Source: Alphaproteobacteria bacterium (GTDB lineage: Bacteria > Pseudomonadota > Alphaproteobacteria > Micavibrionales > CSBR16-224). Taken from it: a DNA stretch of 14,251 bases. The position numbers and the translations under genes are program-made. Where the stretch lies: positions 1 to 14,251 of the forward strand of contig SKHU01000097.1 in assembly GCA_007116755.1 (NCBI GenBank), written 5' to 3'. The notes below the pieces were generated by a model, which saw nothing but the letters and a program-made list of their open reading frames with translations, made no database searches and was not told the DNA's origin. The stretch's first letter is position 1. Each line of letters starts with the position of its first letter. Positions 6,043 to 12,933 of this stretch are shown in pieces.

Positions 6043-6689
6043 TCTTTTTCCAGCCACTGTCCGCGCAGACGGTCACGGTGGCGTAAAAACCAGTTCAATA
6101 AAATCAGCGCATTCGAATTTTGCACTTTGTCGCCATCGATCAGTGCGGCAATCTCCGATGCGGGCAGAACGAAGGTTTCGATTTCCTCGCCCTCTTCAGC
6201 CAGACCGTGATAGCGCTCCTCGGGAATCTCCGCCATACGTCCGCAATAAAAATAACATTCTTCATCCGTCGAACCGGCGCTCGGGAAGGCGCGGCCGATA
6301 TATTCCAGATCAAGGATTTTTGCTCCCGTTTCTTCAAAACTCTCCCGCCGCGCGGCATCCTCGGGCGTTTCGCCGTCATCAACACACCCCGCAGCACATT
6401 CGATCATGAAAGGCGCATCATCCCCGCGCAGAACGGCGCCCATGCGAAACTGGCGGCTGAGCAGCACAACATCATCCCGCGGCTCATAAATCAGCACGAC
6501 CGCCACACGCGCCAGACGGCACAGCTCGCGCTGCATTTCCGGCAACCACGGCGGGGCATCGGGATTCATTGCACGGTGCGTGAATGTAAAACGGTCAATC
6601 TTGCGATACCCGTTATAAAGACGTTCGCTTTTGCGAATCTCGACATCTTCATGCTTCGTATTGCCGAAATCAATGGCTTCTTCCGCCAT
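6039..6689 (-). CDS. NUDIX hydrolase, ADP-ribose pyrophosphatase-like
   Basis: The 216-residue protein contains a Nudix box at 101-123 (GCVDDGETPEDAARRES then FEETGA) matching G-x5-E-x7-RE-x-x-EE-x-G, with Ser rather than a large hydrophobic residue after RE. The EE pair (119-120) and E107 would bind magnesium. Upstream RVAVVLIYEPRDDVVLLSRQFR (61-82) and downstream FPSAGSTDEECYFYCG (135-150) follow the pattern of ADP-ribose and nucleotide-sugar pyrophosphatases, which hydrolyse ADP-ribose to AMP and ribose-5-phosphate. Exact substrate is uncertain. The ATG at 6689 is preceded by AAGGGGG. It sits 22 bases after pssA and overlaps the next gene by 4 bases (ATGA), in the middle of the six-gene cluster. 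Confidence 0.9.
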   Translation of the reverse strand: MAEEAIDFGNTKHEDVEIRKSERLYNGYRKIDRFTFTHRAMNPDAPPWLPEMQRELCRLARVAVVLIYEPRDDVVLLSRQFRMGAVLRGDDAPFMIECAAGCVDDGETPEDAARRESFEETGAKILDLEYIGRAFPSAGSTDEECYFYCGRMAEIPEERYHGLAEEGEEIETFVLPASEIAALIDGDKVQNSNALILLNWFLRHRDRLRGQWLEKE

Positions 6690-6711
6690 AGTGCGCCCCC
6701 TTCAGAAAAAA

Positions 6712-7548
6712 CTATTTTGAATCAATATTATCCGAATCTTTCTCTGCAGCAGATACCTGTTTTGACATCTCCTTGCGCCAGGCCAGCCATGCCGATACGG
6801 GAATGCTCAGCCCGTAAATCACGCCCATCGCCGTCAAAGTCTGCCAAGGCGCATTTATCAGACCCGCTGCCATCAAACCGAAAGCGCACAGCGCAGGAAT
6901 AACAAGTTTCGGCGGCAGGCGTATCTGTTTGGTTGAAAAAGTCGGTACATAGCTGACCATCAGCCCCGCAAAAAGCAGCATCCACAACCCGACAAATTCC
7001 GGTCGCTGCACCAGCAGCATTGCCCCGTCTGCAGGTGCATCCATCTGAAAACTGATAATCATCGGCAGAATCGCCATCCCCGCCCCTGTCGGCGACGGCA
7101 CACCGGAGAAATAACTGCGGTTTACATCGGGATTTTCTTTACCGGCCGCGTTAAAACGCGCCAGACGCAACGCCACCGCCACGGCAAAAACCAGTGTGAC
7201 AATCCAGCCGATGCGCCCGAACATGTGCAGCGACCACAGATGCAGCACCAAAGCCGGCGCAACACCGAAACACAGAAAATCGGAAAGGGAATCAAGCTCC
7301 GCGCCCAGCTTGCTTGACGCATTCAGAATACGTGCGGCGGCACCGTCGAACGCATCAAGAAATGCTGCCGCAACAATCGCCAGTACTGCGGCTTCGAACC
7401 GGCCGGCAATCGCGAATTGAATCGCCGAAAGTCCGGCGCATAATGCTGCGATTGTAATCATATTCGGCACAAGACGGTGGAAGGATGTCACTTTTGCCGC
7501 CGTTTCACCGTTTGTCCGCCCTGCCGCTTTGCGTTTTCTTCCGACCAT
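6712..7548 (-). CDS. pssA: CDP-diacylglycerol--serine O-phosphatidyltransferase
   Basis: This 278-residue inner-membrane enzyme joins CDP-diacylglycerol and serine to make phosphatidylserine and CMP. The complete CDP-alcohol phosphotransferase motif DG-x2-AR-x8-G-x3-D-x3-D is present: D68, G69, A72, R73, G82, D86 and D90, all needed for metal and substrate binding. Several hydrophobic helices follow, and the protein begins with a basic segment (GRKRKAAGR). The last 25 residues are charged. The ATG at 7548 is preceded by ACGGGG. The gene begins 18 bases after the psd stop on the same strand, so the two consecutive steps of phosphatidylethanolamine synthesis are encoded together, an arrangement common in Alphaproteobacteria. 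Confidence 0.95.
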   Translation of the reverse strand: MVGRKRKAAGRTNGETAAKVTSFHRLVPNMITIAALCAGLSAIQFAIAGRFEAAVLAIVAAAFLDAFDGAAARILNASSKLGAELDSLSDFLCFGVAPALVLHLWSLHMFGRIGWIVTLVFAVAVALRLARFNAAGKENPDVNRSYFSGVPSPTGAGMAILPMIISFQMDAPADGAMLLVQRPEFVGLWMLLFAGLMVSYVPTFSTKQIRLPPKLVIPALCAFGLMAAGLINAPWQTLTAMGVIYGLSIPVSAWLAWRKEMSKQVSAAEKDSDNIDSK

Positions 7549-7566
7549 TTTGACCCCGTTTTGGAT

Positions 7567-8340
7567 TTACCTGACCTCGCCGTCCCGCGTTTTCTCATTG
7601 GATGTCAAATCCGCCAGCACCGTCTCGCCGCCGATCATGCGTTGCCCTTCCGCCACCAGCGCCATGGTTTTCGGCGGAAGATAAATATCCATGCGGCTGC
7701 CAAAACGGATGATTCCGTAACGCTCCCCCGCCTTGCATGTCTTGCCCTTTTCCGCATCGCAAATGATGCGGCGCGCCACCAGCCCGGCAATCTGCACAAA
7801 AGCGATGGAGGTATCTTTTTTTGCTGCGAGTTTCATCACAACGGTCGAACGCTCATTCTCTTCGCTGGCTTTGTCGGCTGCCGCATTCAGAAATTTTCCG
7901 GGATGATAGATCGCCTGCGTTACCTCGCCATCGGCCGGTACACGATTGACGTGCACGTCAAACACGTTCAGGAAAATACTGATGCGTGTCAGCGTTTTTG
8001 CGGTGAAGAGCGGATCTTTTTCGTTGCCGGTTCTGTCGATTTCCGCAGGCAGTTCCGCCTTTGTAATCATCTGCACGATACCGTCTGCGGGGCTGACAAT
8101 CAGCCCGTTGCGCACCGGCGTTACCCGCACCGGATCGCGGAAAAAATAAACGCACCACAAAGTCAGAACCAGCCCGACCACGCCCAAAGGCTTATAGACC
8201 AGCGCCATCAAAAGCGCTGCGAAAGCAAACGCAAAAATAAACGGCCAGCCCGCGCTGTGAACGGGCACACAAATTGTTTTGACCGCCTGACAGACGATGT
8301 TCTTGATGACCTGCCAAATACCTGATTTTTTATCCGTCAT
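7567..8340 (-). CDS. psd: Phosphatidylserine decarboxylase proenzyme, short type
   Basis: The 257-residue protein decarboxylates phosphatidylserine to phosphatidylethanolamine at the inner membrane. Hydrophobic helices lie at about 30-66. Landmarks are FFRDP (66-70), SPADG (83-87), NVFDVHVNR (125-133) and IIRFGSRMDIYLP (210-222). Self-cleavage between G214 and S215 would convert the serine to the pyruvoyl cofactor; the FGSR site is typical of the short bacterial enzymes, unlike LGST in the E. coli type. D86 and H130 are likely in the autocleavage machinery. The ATG at 8340 has GGAAG about 6 bases upstream; the frame is open 31 codons further back but those residues look non-coding. It is the first gene of the six-gene cluster. 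I found no convincing promoter upstream. Confidence 0.94.
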   Translation of the reverse strand: MTDKKSGIWQVIKNIVCQAVKTICVPVHSAGWPFIFAFAFAALLMALVYKPLGVVGLVLTLWCVYFFRDPVRVTPVRNGLIVSPADGIVQMITKAELPAEIDRTGNEKDPLFTAKTLTRISIFLNVFDVHVNRVPADGEVTQAIYHPGKFLNAAADKASEENERSTVVMKLAAKKDTSIAFVQIAGLVARRIICDAEKGKTCKAGERYGIIRFGSRMDIYLPPKTMALVAEGQRMIGGETVLADLTSNEKTRDGEVR

Positions 8341-8445
8341 TGTTTTCTTCCGGTTGCTGTATTCAATTCCCTCGCCCCTGTGTTCATGCGCTTTTTTCGC
8401 ACATTCCGCGCGAAACGCTTGACCCGTTTTCACATTAATGTCATC

Positions 8446-8474
8446 TTGTCACGCCTGAAACGAAACAATACTAC
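8446..8474 (+). promoter_or_regulatory. Possible promoter of the LOG-family gene
   Basis: TTGTCA (8446-8451) and TACTAC (8469-8474) are 17 bases apart, ending 14 bases before the ATG. The -10 box is weak. An alternative -35, TTGACC (8419-8424), lacks a good partner. The interval 8341-8488 must hold promoters for both the plus-strand gene and the minus-strand psd cluster; no clear minus-strand promoter is visible. Confidence 0.3.
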
Positions 8475-8488
8475 GCATAACGGAAAAA

Positions 8489-9088
8489 ATGGCAACAACA
8501 AAACAAAAAAAACCTACGATTTGCGTCTATTGCGGCGCCGCCTCGTCTGTGGACGATCTCTATAAAAACGCCGCCTATGAATGTGGAAAAATGCTGGCCT
8601 TGAACGGCATTGATGTCGTTTACGGCGGCGGACGCGTCGGATTAATGGGGATCGTCGCCGATGCCGCTCTGGAACATGGCGGCGATGTCATCGGCATTAT
8701 TCCCGGCCATCTTCAGGATAAAGAGCCCAAACACAAGGACCTTACGGAGTTGCATATTGTCGAGAGTATGCACGACCGCAAGGCGCTGATGGAAAAAAGA
8801 TCGGACGGCTTCCTGATTCTGCCCGGCGGATTCGGCACGCTGGATGAAACATTCGAAATTCTGACGTGGAAAATGATCGGTCTGCATGACAAGGAAGTCG
8901 CCATATTGAATACGGACGGATACTGGAATCCTTTACTGGCGCTGGTGGATAATATTATTGCTACCGGGTTCGCGCAGGAAAAAGACAAGGGCTTTATCAC
9001 CTTCGAGAGTATGGAAGATGTTATCGCCCATTATGAAAACGCACCAATTTTTTCGAGAAATGATAGCAATCCTGTCAAAATCATATAA
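8489..9088 (+). CDS. LOG-family protein, putative nucleoside 5'-monophosphate phosphoribohydrolase
   Basis: The 199-residue Rossmann-fold protein carries the diagnostic LOG motif LPGGFGTLDE (111-120), with E120 the expected catalytic residue, and the MHDRK segment (94-98) whose arginine is also conserved. An N-terminal GGGRVGLMG (46-54) binds the phosphoribosyl part. Family members cleave cytokinin riboside monophosphates or other nucleoside monophosphates to free base and ribose-5-phosphate; in bacteria without plant contact the physiological substrate is often unknown. Length is typical. The ATG is preceded by CGGAAAA. It is divergent from psd and 110 bases upstream of the diguanylate cyclase gene. 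I see no terminator after it, so read-through into the next gene is possible. Confidence 0.93.
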   Translation: MATTKQKKPTICVYCGAASSVDDLYKNAAYECGKMLALNGIDVVYGGGRVGLMGIVADAALEHGGDVIGIIPGHLQDKEPKHKDLTELHIVESMHDRKALMEKRSDGFLILPGGFGTLDETFEILTWKMIGLHDKEVAILNTDGYWNPLLALVDNIIATGFAQEKDKGFITFESMEDVIAHYENAPIFSRNDSNPVKII

Positions 9089-9160
9089 AATGGTTTTGTG
9101 ATATTGAAGGTATAGACATCTGCCCAACCCGCAGACGATTAAAAAACGGCAGCAGTGAAT

Positions 9161-9169
9161 TGATATAAC
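9161..9169 (+). promoter_or_regulatory. Possible extended -10 promoter of the diguanylate cyclase gene
   Basis: TGATATAAC is an extended -10 element (TG, one base, then TATAAC). The expected transcript start near 9176 leaves a leader of about 23 bases. No good -35 hexamer lies at the standard distance. An alternative pair, TTGATA (9160-9165) with TACATA (9183-9188), would put transcription start almost on the ATG. Confidence 0.35.
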
Positions 9170-9198
9170 AACCTGAATTAAATACATAAAACAGGCCT

Positions 9199-10218
9199 AT
9201 GCAAACCAAGGAAACACAAAATCCCGACGACCCGTCGGCTTCGGCGTGGAAAAGGATCGAGCAGGAAAAGCTGCAGCGCCTTCCCGAACGCTATGAGCTT
9301 TGGTACCGGTACTATGAAGGCGATCCGGAAATCTGCAATGCGATCGACCGGCATGAAGGCCCGTTCACGGACGAGATATGCCAGGAGTTTTATAACAAAT
9401 TTATATCCCGCATATCTGTTGATGATGCGATGCGCAAAATCAACGACCACTTGCAAAAAGCTCTGGGCGAAGTCGCCGAAGCCATCGGCGGCATGCATGA
9501 TGCCACCTCCGATTACGGCACGTCTCTGGCCACGGTGACTGATCATCTGCAAGAGGCTCACAGCATAGAAGATCTGGAAAAAGTTATCCTGACACTGGCC
9601 GAGGACACAAAAAAAATGGTCGAGCACAACCGCTCTCTGGAAGAGCAGCTGGAAAACTCCTCCACGCAGGTGAACGTGCTCAAGGAAAGTCTTGATTCTG
9701 TACGACATGAGGCCATGACGGACGGGCTGACCGGTTTGGCCAACCGCCGCGCATTTGACAGCTATCTGAAAGAGGCCGTTGAAAATGCGCAGGAAGAAGG
9801 CTATCCGCTGACATTGATGATGCTGGACATCGACCATTTCAAGCCGTTTAACGACAATTACGGCCACCAGATCGGCGATCAGGTTCTGCGCCTTGTTGCA
9901 CGCTGTCTGATCGATGGTGTCAAAGGGCGCGATAAAGCCGCGCGTTACGGCGGCGAGGAATTTGCCATTATCCTGCCGGAAACGCCCTTGAAAGCGGGAA
10001 TCATCGTCGGCGATGCCTTGCGCAAATCCGTAGAAAGCCGCGAGGTTATCAACCGCACAAACAACCAGAATCTCGGGAAAATCACGCTTTCCGTCGGTGT
10101 CGCCGAATTGAAACCGGGCGAGACTCTGGAGAATCTGATTTCCCGCGCGGATGCCGCGCTTTACACGGCAAAGCAAAACGGACGCAATCAGGTCGCCGCC
10201 GCCCACCCCGAAGGATGA
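9199..10218 (+). CDS. GGDEF-domain diguanylate cyclase
   Basis: The 339-residue protein should make the second messenger cyclic di-GMP from two GTP. The C-terminal GGDEF domain (about 168-333) includes DGLTGLANRR (175-184), LDIDHFKPFND (209-219) with the metal-binding aspartate, and the active-site GGEEF (251-255), so it looks active. The inhibitory I-site, normally RxxD five residues before GGEEF, reads KGRD (242-245), so product inhibition may be weaker. Residues 25-75 form an N-terminal domain (PERYELWYRYYEGDP onward) seen in other soluble proteobacterial cyclases but without an assigned ligand; 120-172 is probably coiled coil. No membrane segment or signal peptide is present, so it is cytosolic. 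The ATG has only a modest AGG upstream. Confidence 0.93.
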   Translation: MQTKETQNPDDPSASAWKRIEQEKLQRLPERYELWYRYYEGDPEICNAIDRHEGPFTDEICQEFYNKFISRISVDDAMRKINDHLQKALGEVAEAIGGMHDATSDYGTSLATVTDHLQEAHSIEDLEKVILTLAEDTKKMVEHNRSLEEQLENSSTQVNVLKESLDSVRHEAMTDGLTGLANRRAFDSYLKEAVENAQEEGYPLTLMMLDIDHFKPFNDNYGHQIGDQVLRLVARCLIDGVKGRDKAARYGGEEFAIILPETPLKAGIIVGDALRKSVESREVINRTNNQNLGKITLSVGVAELKPGETLENLISRADAALYTAKQNGRNQVAAAHPEG

Positions 10219-10233
10219 CGCAACACCAGAAAA

Positions 10234-10256
10234 AGCACGTTTTTTCGTGCTGTTTT
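10234..10256 (+). terminator. Probable rho-independent terminator after the diguanylate cyclase gene
   Basis: A perfect 6-bp stem (AGCACG 10234-10239, CGTGCT 10246-10251) encloses a loop of six T, 15 bases after the stop codon, followed by GTTTT. The T tail is interrupted by one G. On the opposite strand the same hairpin is followed by a run of T. Confidence 0.5.
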
Positions 10257-10268
10257 GCGTTTGGGGGA

Positions 10269-10297
10269 TTGATGAAAAGTGTTTTTTTTGCTTTTAT
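10269..10297 (+). promoter_or_regulatory. Possible promoter of the TcpQ-like gene
   Basis: TTGATG (10269-10274) and TTTTAT (10292-10297) are 17 bases apart, giving a leader of about 45 bases that contains the GAGGATAGGT ribosome site. The surrounding T-rich sequence makes chance matches likely. Confidence 0.3.
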
Positions 10298-10347
10298 GCA
10301 GAGGATAGGATTTTTTATTTTCAGAAAATTGAAAGAGGATAGGTAAA

Positions 10348-11463
10348 ATGCCAGTTACGAAAAGACCGTTTTTCATGAAAATCGCGGTATGTTCCGCAGC
10401 AGTGCTGCTGCTTTCCGGTTTTCCTGCCGGAGATGCATCGGCCGGTTTTAAATGGCGTCCGCCCGCAACACCGTCTGTTGAAACGGCTTTCCCCGGTGAA
10501 AAGAAATACGGCGAACCCGTCATCCACTGGCACGATGAAGGACTTCCCCGCCGCGCCGAAAAAAAGGATTCCTATATGGTATCCGAAGATCTGCCCGCAC
10601 CTGTAACATCGGAAACGCTGGGCGGTCTGCGCGGTGACACCACGTCCTCCTATGTCGAAACAGAAGTATACGACCCTTATAAATCTGAGGAATACCGTGA
10701 GGGTGATTTGATCTCGCAAATCGTCGGCGGTGCCTCCGCAGAAGAAAAACCTGCATATAAAAAGCCGGCCGCAACCGCACATCATGCCGATGCGCCGATT
10801 CTGTATATTGAAGGTGCGCAAATCGCAGAGGGTTTCGGCACGGATATTCCGCTGGTTATGGCCGTGCGCCAGATCATTCCGTCTTCGCAGCCTTTTGCTT
10901 TCGAGCCGGATGTCAACCTGTCGACGCCGGTTTCATGGCAGGGCGGTGCCGTATGGCCGGAAGTTCTCAGCCGTACATTGTCTTCCGTCGGGCTTTATGC
11001 CCGCAAACACCGTGACATGGTGATTATCGGTCACGATGACGGGATGCAGCCTGCACCGGTCAAGGAAGAGGCGCGCGCGGATATGTTTACCACCGCGCAG
11101 AAACAGAAAACCGCCGCAGATAAAGAAATCTTTAAACCTGCCGTTGCCAAAACACAGGCCGCACCGGTTTCCGCCGCTCCGCAACAAACGGCTCATGTCG
11201 AAACATGGAATATCCGTTCCGGCCAGACATTGCGTGATGCCGTTGCCGAATGGAGCGATCGCGCAGGCGTTCAGCTTTACTGGACAACGGATTACGATTA
11301 CCGCATCGACAGTGACCGTTCTTTCTACGGCTCTTTTGATCAGGCTCTGGGCGAGTTGCTGGACAGCTTCAACCATATCAAGCCGCAACCTTACGGCCAG
11401 CTGCATAAAACCAGCGAGGGCATGGATGTGCTTGTTATCAAGGCCTATGAAAGCGTCGGCTAA
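10348..11463 (+). CDS. Secreted protein with TcpQ/PilL-like C-terminal domain
   Basis: The 371-residue protein starts with a signal peptide (MKIAVCSAAVLLLSGFPAGDASA at 10-32, cut probably before G33; no lipobox). Residues 33-150 and 232-283 are low-complexity, Pro/Ala/Lys/Glu-rich linkers. Residues 285-368 match the TcpQ C-terminal domain: WNIRSGQTLRDAVAEWSDRAG, then LYWTTDYDYRI, then SFYGSFDQALGELLDSFN. An earlier segment (165-228, DIPLVMAVRQIIPSSQPFAF onward, with VSWQGGAVWPEVL) has the same strand-helix plan and may be a divergent second copy. In known systems such domains are periplasmic partners of secretins in type IV pili or type IVB secretion. Here no pilus or secretion gene is adjacent. 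The ATG at 10348 has AGGT 5 bases upstream. It looks monocistronic, with its own terminator. Confidence 0.82.
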   Translation: MPVTKRPFFMKIAVCSAAVLLLSGFPAGDASAGFKWRPPATPSVETAFPGEKKYGEPVIHWHDEGLPRRAEKKDSYMVSEDLPAPVTSETLGGLRGDTTSSYVETEVYDPYKSEEYREGDLISQIVGGASAEEKPAYKKPAATAHHADAPILYIEGAQIAEGFGTDIPLVMAVRQIIPSSQPFAFEPDVNLSTPVSWQGGAVWPEVLSRTLSSVGLYARKHRDMVIIGHDDGMQPAPVKEEARADMFTTAQKQKTAADKEIFKPAVAKTQAAPVSAAPQQTAHVETWNIRSGQTLRDAVAEWSDRAGVQLYWTTDYDYRIDSDRSFYGSFDQALGELLDSFNHIKPQPYGQLHKTSEGMDVLVIKAYESVG

Positions 11464-11495
11464 AAGCACCGCCGCAAAATCATTTTTTTAACAAA

Positions 11496-11525
11496 GGCGC
11501 GCCGGTTTATGGCGCGTCTTTTTTT
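11496..11525 (+). terminator. Rho-independent terminator of the TcpQ-like gene, overlapping the end of tsaB
   Basis: GGCGCGCC (11496-11503) pairs with GGCGCGTC (11511-11518) in an 8-bp stem with one G-T wobble, a 7-base loop and a tail of seven T (11519-11525). The 3' arm and the T tail lie within the last codons of tsaB on the other strand, whose stop is at 11507-11509. It may also stop minus-strand transcription, but the T run on that side is poor. Confidence 0.8.
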
Positions 11526-12214
11526 GTCGGGGGAATGTTAACATCCGGCGGGCGGATATAAAACGGCACGGCAGGCCGTCCTGCACAGAGTTCCGGAAGA
11601 TTTTCTTCCGCCGCCGCAAACGCATCCAGCGCCAGCCGCCCCAGATATTGCGCAGATTTTTCCGATGCAAAACTCTCCGGAATACGCGGTACAAAAAAGC
11701 CGTGCTCCGATAACTCTTCCAATACGGCAACGGCATTCCCTATCACCGCCGGTTTTTTACCGCCGGCATAGCGCTGAAGCACGCCGGCTGCATCTGTTTG
11801 AAACGGCTCCTCCGGCGCGCCGCCATCTGCGGGGTAAAGCCTGCAGAATGCCTCCTTGCGGTGGCTTTCCAGTACAACCAGCACGGCATTGCCGTCTTCC
11901 GCCCCGTATTGCCGTCTGTAAATCTCGAAATTGCTGAACCCTGCCAGCGGCAAATCCGCCGACAGCGCAATCCCCTGCATCGCCGCCAGACCGACACGAA
12001 TGCCGGTAAAACTGCCCGGCCCCGTTGCAGCAGCCAGCAGATCAAGATCATGAAAGCCAAGCCCCGCATCCTGCAATGCCGTTTTGATCAGCGGCAGCAA
12101 AAGCGCGGCCTGATCACGCATATTATCACCGGTATGCGTCACCACACAACCGCCGCCGGAAAAGACGGAGACGGACATACCCCGCGTTGCCGTATCAACA
12201 GCCAGAACATTCAT
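11507..12214 (-). CDS. tsaB: tRNA threonylcarbamoyladenosine biosynthesis protein TsaB
   Basis: The 235-residue protein has the ASKHA-type fold of TsaB: phosphate-1-like segment LAVDTATRGMSVSVF (4-18) and the signature ATGPGSFTGIRVGLA (63-77). TsaB is the scaffold partner of TsaD in making the t6A modification at position 37 of ANN-decoding tRNAs; it lacks catalytic activity itself. The C-terminal half is variable, as usual. The ATG at 12214 is preferred because AAGAG lies 9 bases upstream; a GTG two codons earlier is only 3 bases from that site. It starts 23 bases after the nitroreductase gene on the same strand and is probably co-transcribed with it. The acetyltransferase gene rimI, a frequent neighbour downstream of tsaB, is absent here. 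Confidence 0.93.
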   Translation of the reverse strand: MNVLAVDTATRGMSVSVFSGGGCVVTHTGDNMRDQAALLLPLIKTALQDAGLGFHDLDLLAAATGPGSFTGIRVGLAAMQGIALSADLPLAGFSNFEIYRRQYGAEDGNAVLVVLESHRKEAFCRLYPADGGAPEEPFQTDAAGVLQRYAGGKKPAVIGNAVAVLEELSEHGFFVPRIPESFASEKSAQYLGRLALDAFAAAEENLPELCAGRPAVPFYIRPPDVNIPPTKKDAP

Positions 12215-12237
12215 AACCACAAACTCTTTTCAAAATA

Positions 12238-12858
12238 TCAGATGGTCTCGCAGACCTGCCCGAAATCAAGACGCGGCCCGCGCGGATAAATGCTTTCCGG
12301 ATCGCCGTAACCGAGATTGCACAGCATATTGACCTCGACATTCTGCCCTTCAAAAAAAGCCTCTTTGACCTTTTTCGGGTTAAAGCCGGACATCGGACCG
12401 CAATCAAGACCAAGGCCGCGCGCCGCCAGCATAAAATATCCGGCCTGCAGGGAGGCATTACGCATCGCGGTTTCCTTGATATACGTGTCTTTTCCCTCGC
12501 CCGTGAACCATGATTTCGCATCCGCATGCGGGAACAGGAAAGGCAAATGCTCGTAAAACTCCAGATCATTGACCATGATCGCCGTCACCGGCGCAGCCAT
12601 GGTTTTTTCGACATTGCCGTCCATCAATGCGGGTTTCAGCTTTTCCTTGGCCTCCGGCGATTTTACAAAAACAATACGCAGCGGGCAGCAATTCGCAGAT
12701 GTCGGCCCCATCTTCATCAGATCATAGATACGATGCAGCAGTTCCTCCTCCACATCGCCGTCCAGCCAGCCGTTATAGGTGCGTGCGGTGCGGAACAGAA
12801 TATCCTGCGCTGTATCGTCAATGACGGCGGGCGATGATGTTTTCGGGCTGGTTTGCAT
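12238..12858 (-). CDS. Nitroreductase-family flavoprotein, RutE/malonic semialdehyde reductase-like
   Basis: The 206-residue protein belongs to the FMN-dependent nitroreductase superfamily. LFRTARTYNGWLDGDVEEELLHRIYDL (21-47) and KMGPTSANCCPLRIVFVKS (49-67) match the RutE/HadB subgroup, whose best-known member reduces malonic semialdehyde to 3-hydroxypropionate in pyrimidine degradation. R26/R61-type arginines and the PTSxN segment line the FMN phosphate site in this family. GFNPKKVKEAFFEG and a C-terminal RGPRLDF are also conserved. No other rut gene is nearby, so the true substrate may be another enal, quinone or nitro compound. The ATG at 12858 has GGAAGGAC upstream. It is the first gene of a two-gene unit with tsaB and is divergent from the deacetylase-like gene. 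Confidence 0.88.
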   Translation of the reverse strand: MQTSPKTSSPAVIDDTAQDILFRTARTYNGWLDGDVEEELLHRIYDLMKMGPTSANCCPLRIVFVKSPEAKEKLKPALMDGNVEKTMAAPVTAIMVNDLEFYEHLPFLFPHADAKSWFTGEGKDTYIKETAMRNASLQAGYFMLAARGLGLDCGPMSGFNPKKVKEAFFEGQNVEVNMLCNLGYGDPESIYPRGPRLDFGQVCETI

Positions 12859-12905
12859 GGTGCTGTCCTTCCATAATTTCGATTTTTATTGCATGCACTC
12901 CCTCT

Positions 12906-12933
12906 TTTATATATGAGTAAAGGCAGATTGCAA
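12906..12933 (-). promoter_or_regulatory. Predicted promoter of the nitroreductase-tsaB unit
   Basis: On the minus strand, TTGCAA (12928-12933) and TATAAA (12906-12911) are 16 bases apart, giving a leader of about 40 bases. The -35 box touches the first base of the divergent deacetylase-like gene. The same AT-rich core (TTTTATATATG) could also serve a plus-strand -10, so the two promoters may overlap. Confidence 0.45.

Noticed and set aside
9178..10206. A 342-codon open frame on the minus strand opposite the diguanylate cyclase gene
   Set aside because: It is almost wholly antisense to a gene with unmistakable GGDEF motifs. The protein is rich in Phe, Ile and Val in the way mirror frames are, shows no domain, and has no ribosome site.
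10396..10411. Inverted repeat GCAGCAGTGCTGCTGC
   Set aside because: It encodes the Ala/Val/Leu core of a signal peptide (AAVLLL), where such repeats arise from codon use.
11594..11610. Perfect 7-bp hairpin CGGAAGA-TTT-TCTTCCG
   Set aside because: It lies inside tsaB codons (for EENLPEL), has no T tail, and is a likely product of codon choice.
12238..12858. Naming the nitroreductase rutE
   Set aside because: No other rut gene is nearby and the subgroup includes enzymes with several substrates, so the symbol would claim too much.
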